DNA from: Hydrogenimonas sp. SS33
GTDB lineage: Bacteria; Campylobacterota; Campylobacteria; Campylobacterales; Hydrogenimonadaceae
NCBI RefSeq assembly: GCF_040436365.1
Contig: NZ_AP026369.1
Location: forward strand, 1,303,501-1,367,500
Reading direction: 5' to 3'
Length of the DNA: 64,000 nt
In this document: piece after piece, positions 49,409 through 58,981 of the stretch
Layout of the letters: the number at the start of each line of letters is the position of its first letter
Numbering within the stretch: position 1 is the first letter of the stretch
Translations under genes and position numbers: made by a program
The notes under the pieces: model-generated
What the model was told of the DNA's origin: nothing
Seen by the model: only the letters and a program-made list of their open reading frames with translations
The model's database searches: none

Positions 49409-50781
49409 TCCTGGTCCAAACTCCCCGCCGGGCTGACGAACTGGTCGTTGAGTTTGCGGATTGCCGATCGGCTGTATTCGATGACACTGTCAAGCCTTTC
49501 GCCGCTGCGGCGGATCCACCCTTTGCCCCAGACGCGAAGCATGGGCCGGTACCAGCGGGTATTGTGCCGGACCGCTTTGGCGATGGCGGGGTCCTTCTCT
49601 TCCCACCTGCGCACCAGACGCCCGGCAAGCCAGCTTTTGAGTTTGAAATGAAGGACCAGGAAGAGGAGGACGGCAAAGGCCGTATAGCCCGCCAGCATCG
49701 CCGTGGTGGAGGGCAGGATTCCCAGGGCGAAGAGGGCCGCGCCGCCGCCTGCGAAAAGGAGGATGAGCAGCAGGTCGGCCGCCATCACCTTGCGTCCCCA
49801 GCTCCTGAGTGCCGTGCTGAGCCGGGGCAGTTTGTCCCGCTGGATCTCCTTGGCGAAATCCTCCAGCGCTTTGGAGATGCGGTAGGCCCGCTCGATCTTC
49901 ACCCCCTCCATCCGCTCGACGATCTTCGCCAGGTCTTCGTCTTTTTTGCGCTTCAGCCGCTCCGCCACCGACGCATCGTCGATGGGGTTGGCCGCCTCTT
50001 CGTTGTAGATGGCGAAAAAGTTCCCCGACACGAGCCCCTGCTGCGAGAGGGCCCGCTGCCACGCCCCGATGACATCTTCCAGGTTGTCCTCTTTGGCGGT
50101 GGTGTCGATCTGGTTGAGGATGTAGAGGATCTTGTTGGCGTCCCTGTGGCGCACCGTCGTTCCCACCAGATGCTCCAAAGTGTCGCGCATCGCCCCCGGT
50201 TCGGGATGGCGCGCGTCGAAGAAGATCAGCACCAGGTCGCTCATGTCGATGATATGGTCGGTGATGCGAAGAATGGAGTCGCGCTGGCTGTCGGCGTCGA
50301 AACCGGGGGAGTCGATCAGAATCTCACCCTTGATGGCGTCGCTCTTGACCGTTTTAAGCTGCAGGTAGAGGTTGACCCGGTTCCCCTCCCCCTTTTCCAC
50401 CTTTTCCACCTCTTCGCTGATGTTGTAGAAAGGAAAGCGGGGGTCGGCATCCAGCGCCAGGCCGGGAAGAGTCTGGGGCTTTTCGTTGTTGCCGTAGCAG
50501 ATGACGGTGAATTTGTCGTCCACCGCCTGGTTGCCGCTTTGCTGCACCTTCACCCCCAGGTAGTCGTTGATAAAGGTCGACTTTCCGGCAGAAAAGGTAC
50601 CCAGTACCGAAATGAGGGGCCACCAGGAGATGTTGGCGGTGTAACTCTCCTCCGGCTCCAGCAACCCAAGCCCATGGGCCGTTTTGTCGAGCTGCTCGTA
50701 TTGGCTTATCACCTCCAGCAGGACCGGATTCTCCTCCTTCAGATGCTGTTTCAGTTTTTTGTATCGCTCTTTGGGTGTCAT
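49405..50781 (-). CDS. Dynamin-like GTPase with two C-terminal membrane helices
   Basis: 458 residues. G1 GTFSAGKST (61-69), switch and G3 region LIDSPGFDAD near 156, and G4 NQID near 217 define a dynamin-family GTPase. A helical stalk follows, then two membrane helices (about 333-353 and 359-378) and a basic tail. Bacterial dynamin-like proteins remodel or protect membranes. It has no second GTPase partner here, unlike LeoA/DynAB-type pairs. It ends in the acyltransferase start. Confidence 0.85.
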   Translation of the reverse strand: MTPKERYKKLKQHLKEENPVLLEVISQYEQLDKTAHGLGLLEPEESYTANISWWPLISVLGTFSAGKSTFINDYLGVKVQQSGNQAVDDKFTVICYGNNEKPQTLPGLALDADPRFPFYNISEEVEKVEKGEGNRVNLYLQLKTVKSDAIKGEILIDSPGFDADSQRDSILRITDHIIDMSDLVLIFFDARHPEPGAMRDTLEHLVGTTVRHRDANKILYILNQIDTTAKEDNLEDVIGAWQRALSQQGLVSGNFFAIYNEEAANPIDDASVAERLKRKKDEDLAKIVERMEGVKIERAYRISKALEDFAKEIQRDKLPRLSTALRSWGRKVMAADLLLILLFAGGGAALFALGILPSTTAMLAGYTAFAVLLFLVLHFKLKSWLAGRLVRRWEEKDPAIAKAVRHNTRWYRPMLRVWGKGWIRRSGERLDSVIEYSRSAIRKLNDQFVSPAGSLDQE

Positions 50782-50799
50782 ATGGCTCCTTTAAAATCT

Positions 50800-50842
50800 G
50801 ACGTGACGCGAAACGTGACGTCCTCTCGAAATCTCCGATGGC
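50800..50842 (+). mobile_element. MITE-3 remnant
   Basis: GACGTGACGCGAAACGTGACGTCCTCTCGAAATC matches one end of MITE-3 (the GTTACGC hairpin and the CCTCTCGAAATC joint) in the opposite orientation to copies A-C; the remainder is missing. It lies between the PBP gene stop and the GTPase start. Confidence 0.55.
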
Positions 50843-50846
50843 ACAA

Positions 50847-52793
50847 TCAAAATATCACCTCTTCATCCACTGCTCCCGCCGATTCCGCGGGCAGGGGGGA
50901 GAGGTCGGTATAGATGACCTTCCGGCCGTTTCTGATGGCGTGGTAGACCCCTTCGGGCTCCTCGAATTTGCGCCTGAATTCCGGATGTTTCTCTACCAGC
51001 GCCTTGTAGAAATGGCGTGCCGAGGGGGCCGCGGTCCGTCCGCCGGTTTCATGCTTGGGTAGCGGAGTGTTGTCGTCGTTGCCGAACCAGACGATCGTCT
51101 CCACATCGGGGGTGAAAGAGCAGAACCAGGTATCGACGCTGTTGTTGGTCGTACCCGTCTTGCCGGCGATATCCACGCCCCTGACCCTGGCGTTGCGCCC
51201 GGTCCCCCGCAATACCACGTCGCGGAGCATATCCACCAGCAGGTAGGCCTGGGGCGCCGGATAGACCCGCTTGCTGTAGACATCGTTGTGCTCGAGCAGA
51301 TGGCCCCGGTCGTCGGTGACGGAGACGATGAGCCGCGGTTTGTGCAGCACCCCCATGTCGGCGAAAACCGTATAGAGGCGCGCCATCTCCAGGGGCGAGA
51401 GGGCGATGTTGCCCAGGGCGATGGAGAGGTTGTAGGGGAGGTCTTTGATGCCGAAAACCTCCAGCTTCCTGTGCAGGGTCGCGATGCCGATCTCGCTGAC
51501 CAGGTTGATGGTAGCCAGGTTGCGCGAATGGACCAGCGCCTCGCGCAGGGTGATGAGCCCCTTGTAATCCTTTTCATAGTTTTTGGGCTGCCACAGTTTG
51601 CTGGTGTTGCCCTCGTCGAAATGGTAGGTCCTGGCGATGTCGGGAATGGTGCTTTCCGGGTTGTACCCCAGCATCAGCGCCGTCTCGTAGATAAAAGGCT
51701 TGAAGGCGGAGCCGGGCTGCCTTCGGGAGGAGACGGCCCTGTTGAAGGCGCTTTTGGCGTAGTCGATCCCGCCCACCAGCGCCAGCACATCCCCGGTGCG
51801 GCTATCCAGCGCCACCATGGCGCCGTTAAAGGTGTCGGAGAGGTTGGCATCCCTGCTGTGGCGCTTCAGGTAGGCGTCGTAGCCGTATTTCAGCGCATCC
51901 CGTGCCATCGCCTGGTAGGTCAGGTCGACGGCAGTGTCGATGCGGTAGCCGCCCGTGCGGATATCGGGGTAGCTCTTCTGCAATTTCCTCACGACCGTGT
52001 CGACGATGTAGGGGGCCTTGTTCCGGGTGAGAGTGTCGTCGTAGACCTTCGGCGCCTCCTTGATCTCCCGCAGGTAGGTCGCCTCGTCGATCCACCCCAG
52101 CCGCTTCATCCGCTCCAGCACCCGGTTGGCCCGCGCCATGGCATTGGCGTAGTGGCGGGTCGGGTCGTAGGCGCTCGGCGCCTTGGGAAGGCCGACGAGA
52201 ATGGCGATCTCCTTGAGGCTCAGCTGGTCCAGGTCTTTGTGGAAATAGCCCAGCGCCGCCGTGCGGATGCCGTAGTAGCCGTGGCCGAAAAAGACGGCAT
52301 TGAGGTAGCGCTCCAGAATTTCGGGCTTGGTCAGCTCCCGCTCCAGGCGGATGGCCAGCAGCGCCTCGATGATTTTGCGCTTCAGCTTCTTCTCCCTCGT
52401 CAGCAGGGTCGACTTAACCAGCTGCTGGGTCAGCGTGGAAGCCCCCTCCACCAGTTTCCTGGCCTTGATGTCCCGCACCACGGCCCGGAAAATCGCCTCC
52501 GGGTTGATGCCGTGGTGTTCGAAGAAGCGGGTATCCTCGATGGCCACCAGCGCTTCGATGACCCGCCCCGGAATCTCGTCGTAGGGGACGTAGAGGCGGT
52601 GCTGCTTGTCGAAGACGTTGGCGATCAGCTTTCCGTTGCGGTCAAAAATCTGGGTCGTTTTGGGCGGGTCGTAACGGACTAGCGGCTCCACCTGCCGGCC
52701 GATCTGGAAATAGAGCCAGACCAGGTAGCCCAGGATCGCGATGCCGGCCAGAATACCCAGCTTGAAGAGTAGTGAAAAGCTTTTTTTGATCAA
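50847..52793 (-). CDS. Class A penicillin-binding protein 1A
   Basis: Bifunctional peptidoglycan glycosyltransferase and transpeptidase in the inner membrane. It has 648 residues: membrane helix (8-30); glycosyltransferase domain with catalytic E86 in AIEDTRFFEHHG and GASTLTQQLVK; transpeptidase with S362 in PGSAFKPF, SRN near 446 and KTGTT. Start overlaps the ABC gene by 4 bases. A PBP beside alaS-maf is also the Campylobacter order (there called pbpA). Confidence 0.94.
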   Translation of the reverse strand: MIKKSFSLLFKLGILAGIAILGYLVWLYFQIGRQVEPLVRYDPPKTTQIFDRNGKLIANVFDKQHRLYVPYDEIPGRVIEALVAIEDTRFFEHHGINPEAIFRAVVRDIKARKLVEGASTLTQQLVKSTLLTREKKLKRKIIEALLAIRLERELTKPEILERYLNAVFFGHGYYGIRTAALGYFHKDLDQLSLKEIAILVGLPKAPSAYDPTRHYANAMARANRVLERMKRLGWIDEATYLREIKEAPKVYDDTLTRNKAPYIVDTVVRKLQKSYPDIRTGGYRIDTAVDLTYQAMARDALKYGYDAYLKRHSRDANLSDTFNGAMVALDSRTGDVLALVGGIDYAKSAFNRAVSSRRQPGSAFKPFIYETALMLGYNPESTIPDIARTYHFDEGNTSKLWQPKNYEKDYKGLITLREALVHSRNLATINLVSEIGIATLHRKLEVFGIKDLPYNLSIALGNIALSPLEMARLYTVFADMGVLHKPRLIVSVTDDRGHLLEHNDVYSKRVYPAPQAYLLVDMLRDVVLRGTGRNARVRGVDIAGKTGTTNNSVDTWFCSFTPDVETIVWFGNDDNTPLPKHETGGRTAAPSARHFYKALVEKHPEFRRKFEEPEGVYHAIRNGRKVIYTDLSPLPAESAGAVDEEVIF

Positions 52794-53488
52794 TGTCTAA
52801 ACTCCCGATTGGCGAAATTGGCTTCGATGAGCGCTTTGGTATAGTCCGATGCCGGACGGGCCAGCACCGCCTCCGTCTCTCCACTCTCCATCACCCTCCC
52901 TTTGCGGATGACGGTGATCTCACTGCAGAGACGTGCGGCCGTGGCGATGTCGTGGGTGACGAAGAGCATCCGAAACCCCAGCTCCTCCTGCAGCCTGCGC
53001 AGCAGGGCCACCACCGTCTGCCTAAGCGCGGCGTCCAGCGCCGTGGTCGGTTCATCCAGCAGCAGCAGCTTCGGCCGCGTCGAGAGCGCCATGGCGATGA
53101 CGACCCGCTGCAGCTGCCCGCCGGAGAGCTCCGGGGGAAAACGGCGCAGCAAAGCGGCCTCCAGCCCCACCGCCTCCATCATGACCGGGGCGTTTTCGGT
53201 CCCCACCACCCACTGGTCGGCGATGCGCGTCAGGGGTGAGAGGGCGGTAAAGGGGTTTTGCGGCACATAGGCCAGCGTCTCGCCCCGCCTGGGCACGAAG
53301 TCGCTTTGGCAATCCATCTCGCTCTCGAACCCTTTGGGGAGCATCCCCAGCAGCGCCTTGAGCGTCAGGCTCTTGCCGCTGCCGCTCTCCCCCACCAGCG
53401 CCAAGGCCTGCCGGATCGTGAAAGCAATGTCGACGAAAACCCGGCGCCCCCGCCGTATGACCAGCCTTCGGCAGACGATCTCACCCAT
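52790..53488 (-). CDS. Orphan ABC transporter ATP-binding protein (OppD/DppD type)
   Basis: 232 residues. Walker A GESGSGKS (residues 34-41), Q-loop YVPQNPF, signature LSGGQLQRV, Walker B LLLLDEPT and H-loop VTHD. Similar to ATPases of peptide and nickel importers, but shorter (about 330 is usual) and lacking the C-terminal peptide-uptake motif. No permease lies near. It overlaps bioF by 8 bases and pbp1A by 4 bases. Confidence 0.85.
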   Translation of the reverse strand: MGEIVCRRLVIRRGRRVFVDIAFTIRQALALVGESGSGKSLTLKALLGMLPKGFESEMDCQSDFVPRRGETLAYVPQNPFTALSPLTRIADQWVVGTENAPVMMEAVGLEAALLRRFPPELSGGQLQRVVIAMALSTRPKLLLLDEPTTALDAALRQTVVALLRRLQEELGFRMLFVTHDIATAARLCSEITVIRKGRVMESGETEAVLARPASDYTKALIEANFANREFRH

Positions 53489-54578
53489 GCAGCCGCTCTT
53501 CGATCATCCCGAAAACTTCCCCGTAGACTTTCACCGGCACCGAGGTACGCAGAATGAGGCGCAATATGGGCGCCGGCACCGTCGGTGGGCGGATCACCCC
53601 CACCAGGTAGCCCGCCTCCTCCAGCGTCCTGCCCAGTGCCTGCGCCGTGGCGATATCGGGCATCGGCACGGGGACGATCATCCCTTCGGGCCGAAAACCG
53701 AGCACCTTTTTTGCCACTGCTTTACGCTTTTCGATCTTTCGGCGCAGCTTTTTGCGCTTCTTCGCCACCCATGCAAACCCCTCGTGGGCCAAAGCGGTAT
53801 CGAAAAGCGACGGCGCCGTGGCGTAGATGAGGGGTTTGGCCCGGTTGTGGAGGTAAGCAACAAGGGTTTCGCTCCCCAGGATATAGGCGCCGTAGCTGCC
53901 GTAGGCCTTCCCCAGGGTTCCCATCTTCACATGGCGTTCGCCCGGGGCGATGCCGTAGTGGTCGAACACCCCCAGCAGGCGGGGGCCCACGGTGCCGTTG
54001 CTGTGGGCTTCGTCGACGACCATCAGCATATCAAACCATTCGGCGATCTCGAAAAATTCCCGCTTCAGAAGGTCCCCCTCCATCGAGTAGACCCCCTCCA
54101 CCGCCAGAATGCGCCGCCCGCGCACCGGCGTCTCGGCCAGCTTTTCGAGCAGGTCTTCCGGGTCGTTGTGGGCAAAGGTGACGACCCGCCCCTGCACCGA
54201 TTTCGTCGCCGCCATTCCGCTGGCGTGGTAGCTTTCGTCGATGAAAAGCGCATCCTTTCGCCGCACCAGCGCCTCGATGAGCCCCAGGTTGGCCAGAAAG
54301 CCGCTTCCCACCACCGTCGCGGCGGCGAACCCGTTGGCTTCGCAGAGCGCTCTTTCGAAGGCTTCGTGGATCGGATGGTAGCCGCCCACCATCAGGGAAG
54401 ATTTGGGCCCGTGCCAACCGTATCGCCCCACCCGCTTGCAGGCTCTGCGAAAGAGCTTGCGCTTGTGGGCCAGCCCCAGGTAGTCGTTGCTCGCCATGTC
54501 GGTCTTCTTCGCATCGGCCATGACCGGGGCGCGGAAGCGGTTGGCCCGGCGAAGGGCGGCGAGCTCTTTTTCATACAT
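53481..54578 (-). CDS. bioF: BioF-like PLP alpha-oxoamine synthase
   Basis: 365 residues. Fold-type I enzyme of the 8-amino-7-oxononanoate synthase / 5-aminolevulinate / KBL family. Features: MASNDYLGLAH, VDEAHSNGTVGPRLLG with the PLP aspartate, and MGTLGKAYGSYGAYI with the PLP lysine. It is best assigned to biotin synthesis, yet no other bio gene is near, and it is in a cell-wall operon, so a different acyl-amino substrate is possible. Confidence 0.82.
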   Translation of the reverse strand: MYEKELAALRRANRFRAPVMADAKKTDMASNDYLGLAHKRKLFRRACKRVGRYGWHGPKSSLMVGGYHPIHEAFERALCEANGFAAATVVGSGFLANLGLIEALVRRKDALFIDESYHASGMAATKSVQGRVVTFAHNDPEDLLEKLAETPVRGRRILAVEGVYSMEGDLLKREFFEIAEWFDMLMVVDEAHSNGTVGPRLLGVFDHYGIAPGERHVKMGTLGKAYGSYGAYILGSETLVAYLHNRAKPLIYATAPSLFDTALAHEGFAWVAKKRKKLRRKIEKRKAVAKKVLGFRPEGMIVPVPMPDIATAQALGRTLEEAGYLVGVIRPPTVPAPILRLILRTSVPVKVYGEVFGMIEERLHG

Positions 54579-54598
54579 GAGGGGCTTGGCCTTTTTTC

Positions 54599-54628
54599 AG
54601 TGAAAAGTGAAAAGTGAAAAGTGAAAAG
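54599..54628 (+). repeat. Heptad array (AGTGAAA)4
   Basis: Four perfect AGTGAAA units followed by AG, 20 bases before the bioF start codon. A member of the GTGARNA family. Confidence 0.9.
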
Positions 54629-54670
54629 TTGCGGAGAGGTCGCTTCACTCCCTTTTTCATAGGTAATCTA

Positions 54671-54712
54671 CCCATTCCCGTTTCCCGATTTCCGTTTCCC
54701 GATTCCCCATTC
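54671..54712 (+). repeat. Heptad array (CCGTTTC/CCGATTC)6 reaching the maf stop codon
   Basis: Six units in phase: CCCATTC, CCGTTTC, CCGATTT, CCGTTTC, CCGATTC, CCCATTC. The last unit overlaps the maf stop codon (TCA at 54711-54713). With the AGTGAAA array it takes up most of the bioF-maf gap. Confidence 0.85.
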
Positions 54713-55262
54713 ACGCCCTCTCCAGCCAGGGCAGCAGCTTCTCCACCGTCAGGCCCATGGCGCAGCTCTCGAGGCCTCTCACCTCTTTTATGTAGGGTTT
54801 GCAAAAGCCTTCCACCATGCACGCCCCCGCCTTGCCCCGCCACTCGCCGCTTTGCAGGTAGTGCTTCAGGTCGGCTTCGTCGAAAGGGGCGAAACGGTAG
54901 GCGGTGACGGAGAGGTCGATGAAGGTTTTGTGAACCGTTTTGTAGACCATGCAGGTGATGATCTTCACCTCCGACCCGCTCTGCAGGCGTAAAATCCGTT
55001 CGGCGTCGGCTTCGTCTTGCGCCTTTCGCAGAATCTCCCCGCGGGCGGTCACCACCGTGTCCGCCGTCAGCAGCGGCGTCTGCAGGCCGTGCGCCGCTTC
55101 GCACGCCTTCATCTTTCCCACGGCGGCGTGGTAGACGAAATTCTTCGCAACGGTTTTCTCCAGCGCCTCCTCGTCGAAAGCGCAGGGCACCTGCCGAAAC
55201 GCGATACCGTGGGCTTCGAGCAGTTTCGCCCGCGTTTTAGAACCGGAACCGAGAATCAGCAC
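54711..55262 (-). CDS. maf: Maf-family nucleoside triphosphate pyrophosphatase
   Basis: 183 residues. Maf proteins hydrolyse non-canonical or modified NTPs. Motifs are GSGSKTRAKLLEAHG at the N-terminus, FDEEALE, ADTVVTARGEIL (catalytic aspartate) and GEWRGKAGACMVEG. Neighbour of alaS, as in Campylobacter. Confidence 0.92.
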   Translation of the reverse strand: MLILGSGSKTRAKLLEAHGIAFRQVPCAFDEEALEKTVAKNFVYHAAVGKMKACEAAHGLQTPLLTADTVVTARGEILRKAQDEADAERILRLQSGSEVKIITCMVYKTVHKTFIDLSVTAYRFAPFDEADLKHYLQSGEWRGKAGACMVEGFCKPYIKEVRGLESCAMGLTVEKLLPWLERA

Positions 55263-55265
55263 GGC

Positions 55266-55757
55266 CTAAAAACCCCGCAGGGCGATACCGACCGCCAGTG
55301 CCAGCACGCCCAGAAAGATGTTCGCCGGCAGCATCAGTTTCGCCAGGGGCTCCATCGTCTGCCGCGCCCCGGCCAGGTCGCCGGAGAGAAAGAGGCGTTC
55401 GGCCCGGTTGCGCCGCCGCACCATCAGGATGTAGTTGAGGGTCATAACGGTCCAGATCGCCTCTTTGATGTGCACCATCGTCCCCTCCGCCGTTCCCGGC
55501 GCCCCGACGGCCAGCCCCATGACGAGGCCCGTCAGAAGTATGATGACGATGAAAGGCAACACCAGCACGAAGAGGTTGCGCACGATCTCCAGCGTCCGGG
55601 CGATCCGCTGCTTCGGCGCTTCGATATGCTGCAACCCCGGATGGACCGCAAATCGCATGCCGATCATCCCGCCGACCCAGACGATCGCCCCCAGCACATG
55701 CAGGAAGACGATGTAAAAGGCGTAATCGGTAAAGAGTTCAACGGCGAACGATCTCAT
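55266..55757 (-). CDS. Four-helix membrane protein, CopD-like
   Basis: 163 residues with four transmembrane helices (about 12-34, 60-82, 98-112 and 140-160). It carries histidines in helix 1 (FLHVLGAIVWVGGM) and just after it (VHPGLQHIEAP), recalling CopD/YqjF-like copper or haem membrane proteins. The family is not certain. It lies 3 bases from maf. Confidence 0.7.
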   Translation of the reverse strand: MRSFAVELFTDYAFYIVFLHVLGAIVWVGGMIGMRFAVHPGLQHIEAPKQRIARTLEIVRNLFVLVLPFIVIILLTGLVMGLAVGAPGTAEGTMVHIKEAIWTVMTLNYILMVRRRNRAERLFLSGDLAGARQTMEPLAKLMLPANIFLGVLALAVGIALRGF

Positions 55758-55773
55758 ACCTCACCTCCTTTTT

Positions 55774-55808
55774 CGGGAATCGGGAAACGGAAAGCGGGAA
55801 TGGGTAAA
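55774..55808 (+). repeat. Degenerate heptad array (CGGGAAN)5
   Basis: Five units CGGGAAT, CGGGAAA, CGGAAAG, CGGGAAT, GGGTAAA between alaS and the CopD-like gene. On the minus strand they read TTTCCCG-like, the same kind as the array at the maf end. Confidence 0.75.
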
Positions 55809-55846
55809 CGGTTGTTGCGGCAAACATCTGTTCACCTTTGCCTTTC

Positions 55847-58417
55847 TCATTTCTGCAACGCTTCTTCCAGATATTTCAGGGCCGCCGTTTTGGCTTCGCC
55901 GATCGCTTCGGGCTTCTTGCCGCCGGCCTGGGCGAAGTCGTCGCGTCCGCCGCCGCCACCGCCGAGGACAGGGGCGATCGCCTTGACCCACGCCCCTGCT
56001 TTGACGGGGGTGTTCTTCTGGCCGGCGGCGATGAGGACCTTCTCCCCTTTTTTCTGGAAGAGCATCACCGCCACCTGAGCGTGGGCGTTTTTCAGGTCGT
56101 CGATCATCGCCTTGATGTCGCCCCCTTCCACTTCGTCCACCACGACGGCCACATCGCCGATTTTCATGGCCGACAGGTCGCTCTTTTTCGCCTTTTGCGC
56201 CTCTTTGAGCTCATTCTTGAGGCTTTTTACCTGCTGCTGCAGCTTCTCGATGCCCTGCAGCGGGTCTTTGGCCTTCAGCTCCGCCGCTACCTTCGCCAGG
56301 GTCTCGCGCATCTGCTTGACCCGTTCGTAGGCCGCATGGCCGCAGACCGCTTCGATGCGGCGTACCCCGGCACTGACGCCGCTCTCTTTCGTGATGAGGA
56401 ACATACCGATTTCGGCGGTATTGTGCACATGGGTACCGCCGCACAGCTCGATGCTCTTGTCCCCGAAACTGACGACCCGCACCTTTTCGCCGTACTTCTC
56501 CCCGAAAAGCGCCATCGCCCCTTTGGCTTTGGCGGCCTCGATGGCCATCTCCTCCGTCTCGCCCTCGATGGCCCGCTCGATCTTTTCGTTGACCCACGCT
56601 TCGATGCGTGCGATCTCCTCGGGGGTGAGGGCCTTGGGGTGGCTGAAGTCAAAACGCAGCCTGGTCGCTTCCACCAGGGAGCCGGCCTGGGTAACATGCT
56701 CGCCCAGAATCTCCCGCAGGGCGCTGTGGAGCAGGTGGGTGGCGCTGTGGTGTTTGGCGATTTCATGGCGGCTCGTGTCGACCGCCGCCTCCACCGATTC
56801 GTTTTCGCAGAGCTTGCGTTTGGCTTCGATCTGGCTCAGGTTGAGGCCGAAGAACTTTTTCGTATCGAGCACCTCGGCCACGGTTTCACCGCTTTCGGCT
56901 TCCCGCAGCACACCCGCATCGCCGGTCTGGCCGCCGCTTTCGGCGTAGAAGGGGGTGATGTCGAGCATCACCCACCCCTTCTGCCCCGCTTCCAGGCAAG
57001 AAACTCGGGCGAAGCCGTCGTTCAGGAGGGCGAGGACCCTGCTTTCGCTTTCGAGATTGTCGTAGCCGATGAAGCGGTTTTCGCCAAACGCTTCCAGCAG
57101 GGCTTTGAAATCCCCCTCCACTTTGGCGTCGCCGCTCCCTTTCCAGGCCGCCTTGGCCCGTTCACGCTGCGCCTGCATCAGCCGCTCGAATTCGGCGATG
57201 TCCACCTCGATACCTTTATCCCTCAGCATATCCTGGGTCAAATCCAGCGGGAAGCCGTAGGTGTCGTAGAGCTTGAAGGCGACGGCGCCGCTGAAGAGGT
57301 GTTTGGTGTTGGCGAGCTCCTTCTCGAAGAGGGCGATGCCGGCGGCGATGGTGGCGAAGAAGCGCTCCTCCTCCACCTGCATCGACTGCTTGACGCTCTC
57401 GGCACGCTCTTTGAGGTAGGTATAGTGGTGCCCCATGATGCCCACCAGCACATCCACCAGCTTGTGCATGAAGGGTTCGCGCAGCCCCAGCATGTAGCCG
57501 TGGCGGACGGCCCGGCGCAGAATGCGGCGCAGCACGTAACCCCGCCCCTCGTTGGAGAAGTTGACCCCCTGGGCCAGCAGGAAGGTGGTGGAGCGCAGGT
57601 GGTCGGCGATGACCCGGTAGCTGGCGCCGGTTTCGTAGGCGTAGGTTTTGCCCACCATCGCCTCCACGGCGCGGATGATCGGCATGAAGAGCTCGGTGTC
57701 GTAGTTGCTGAACTTCCCTTCCTTGACCGCCACGACCCGCTCCAGCCCCATGCCGGTGTCGATGGAGGGCTTGGGCAGCGGGTGAAGGTTGCCTTCGCTG
57801 TCCCGTTCGTACTGCATGAAGACCAGGTTCCAGATCTCCAGGAAGCGGTCCCCGTCGCCGCCCAGGTAGTCTTCGGGGCCGTTGAAGTGCTCCGCCCCCT
57901 GGTCGTAGAAGATCTCGCTGCAGGGACCGCAGGGGCCCGTATCGCCCATCTGCCAGAAGTTGTCCTTGTCGCCGAAACGCCGGATGCGCCCCTCGTCGAT
58001 ATGCTTTTTCCAGATGTCGAAGGCTTCGTCGTCGCTTTCATGGACGGTCACCCAGAGCCGCTCCACGGGCAGCGCCAGCACTTCGGTGACGAACTCCCAG
58101 GCGTAGGCAATGGCTCCCTCTTTGAAGTAGTCGCCGAAGCTGAAGTTCCCCAGCATTTCGAAGAAGGTGTGGTGGCGCGCCGTATGGCCCACATTCTCCA
58201 GGTCGTTGTGCTTTCCTCCGGCGCGGATGCAGGTCTGGCAACTCGTGGCCCTGGGCGGCGTGGGTGCCGGCACTTCGCCGGTGAAGATGTTTTTGAAGGG
58301 TACCATTCCCGCGTTGGTAAAGAGCAGTGTCGGGTCGTCGGGAACCAGCGGCGCACTCTCGTACACCTTGTGCCCTTTGGAAGCGAAATAGTCCAGAAAT
58401 GCCTGTCGAATATCCAT
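55847..58417 (-). CDS. alaS: Alanine-tRNA ligase
   Basis: 856 residues. Class II catalytic core ([37 protein letters not shown]), tRNA-recognition domain, the editing domain with [11 protein letters not shown] and [13 protein letters not shown], and the C-terminal C-Ala domain with [15 protein letters not shown]. Complete. Expected to charge alanine and clear mischarged serine. Confidence 0.97.
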   Translation of the reverse strand: MDIRQAFLDYFASKGHKVYESAPLVPDDPTLLFTNAGMVPFKNIFTGEVPAPTPPRATSCQTCIRAGGKHNDLENVGHTARHHTFFEMLGNFSFGDYFKEGAIAYAWEFVTEVLALPVERLWVTVHESDDEAFDIWKKHIDEGRIRRFGDKDNFWQMGDTGPCGPCSEIFYDQGAEHFNGPEDYLGGDGDRFLEIWNLVFMQYERDSEGNLHPLPKPSIDTGMGLERVVAVKEGKFSNYDTELFMPIIRAVEAMVGKTYAYETGASYRVIADHLRSTTFLLAQGVNFSNEGRGYVLRRILRRAVRHGYMLGLREPFMHKLVDVLVGIMGHHYTYLKERAESVKQSMQVEEERFFATIAAGIALFEKELANTKHLFSGAVAFKLYDTYGFPLDLTQDMLRDKGIEVDIAEFERLMQAQRERAKAAWKGSGDAKVEGDFKALLEAFGENRFIGYDNLESESRVLALLNDGFARVSCLEAGQKGWVMLDITPFYAESGGQTGDAGVLREAESGETVAEVLDTKKFFGLNLSQIEAKRKLCENESVEAAVDTSRHEIAKHHSATHLLHSALREILGEHVTQAGSLVEATRLRFDFSHPKALTPEEIARIEAWVNEKIERAIEGETEEMAIEAAKAKGAMALFGEKYGEKVRVVSFGDKSIELCGGTHVHNTAEIGMFLITKESGVSAGVRRIEAVCGHAAYERVKQMRETLAKVAAELKAKDPLQGIEKLQQQVKSLKNELKEAQKAKKSDLSAMKIGDVAVVVDEVEGGDIKAMIDDLKNAHAQVAVMLFQKKGEKVLIAAGQKNTPVKAGAWVKAIAPVLGGGGGGRDDFAQAGGKKPEAIGEAKTAALKYLEEALQK

Positions 58418-58677
58418 AGATTCCGTACCTCGTGATAAATTGGATAGATTTTATCGAAAAAAAGTTGAAACGGGGGTGATTGGGGGTTCGGGGCAAGGTT
58501 CTTCAAGTTCAAGGTTCCTTCCAGTTTTCCGCTCATTCTCGAAATCCCCTCCGTGGGATTTCTCCGAGGTTGAGGGCTGTTTGACACATCCTATGCCGAA
58601 CGGGCGCCCTCAAATCCGCTTGAAACCGAAAGAAACCTTAAACTTGAAACACAGTGGTTCGATGGGGAGAGAACGCC
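58418..58677. other. Gene-free region upstream of alaS
   Basis: These 260 bases hold an AT-rich block next to alaS (58430-58470) that probably contains its promoter, and loosely repeated GGTTCTTCAAGTTCAAGGTTCC-like text near 58495-58520 and TTAAACTTGAAAC near 58638, which look like decayed repeats. I see no gene. Confidence 0.45.
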
Positions 58678-58971
58678 TCAGTCGCGAGGCTTCTCCTCTG
58701 CGTTCAGGGCCGTGAAAGCCGCCTGCAGCCCCTGGGCCAGAAGCGGGGCGAAAAAGGCGACGGTTTCGGGTGCGAGACTCTGGTAGAGGAGGGAGAGCCC
58801 CGCTTTTTTCAGGTCGCCTTCGTTAAGCGCCCGGATCGCCTCCGCCAGGTCGATGCCCGGGTCGGCGGCCCGCAGGCGCGCTTTCGCCTCTTCGGGGGAT
58901 ATCTCCCTGGGGACGTACTCCCCCTTCGCGATCTTTTCGAAACGGCGGCGTGCCCGTGTCAGCTCGTCCAT
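58678..58971 (-). CDS. Hypothetical small protein, 97 aa
   Basis: Not recognised. Helical and soluble: MDELTRARRRFEKIAKGEYVP, then an acidic middle and a hydrophobic helix (LSLLYQSLAPETVAFFAPLL). It follows the YqjE-like and YqjD-like genes on the same strand, 10 bases away, and is probably part of that unit. Confidence 0.7.
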   Translation of the reverse strand: MDELTRARRRFEKIAKGEYVPREISPEEAKARLRAADPGIDLAEAIRALNEGDLKKAGLSLLYQSLAPETVAFFAPLLAQGLQAAFTALNAEEKPRD

Positions 58972-58981
58972 GCCGCCGCTC

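Noticed and set aside
55838-58435. An 865-codon open frame antisense to alaS, and similar long antisense frames opposite uvrD (6367-8358) and the flgZ-glyQ region (24837-26801)
   Set aside because: They mirror strongly conserved genes exactly and have low-complexity compositions rich in V, D, G and H. In GC-rich DNA the strand opposite a gene often lacks stops.
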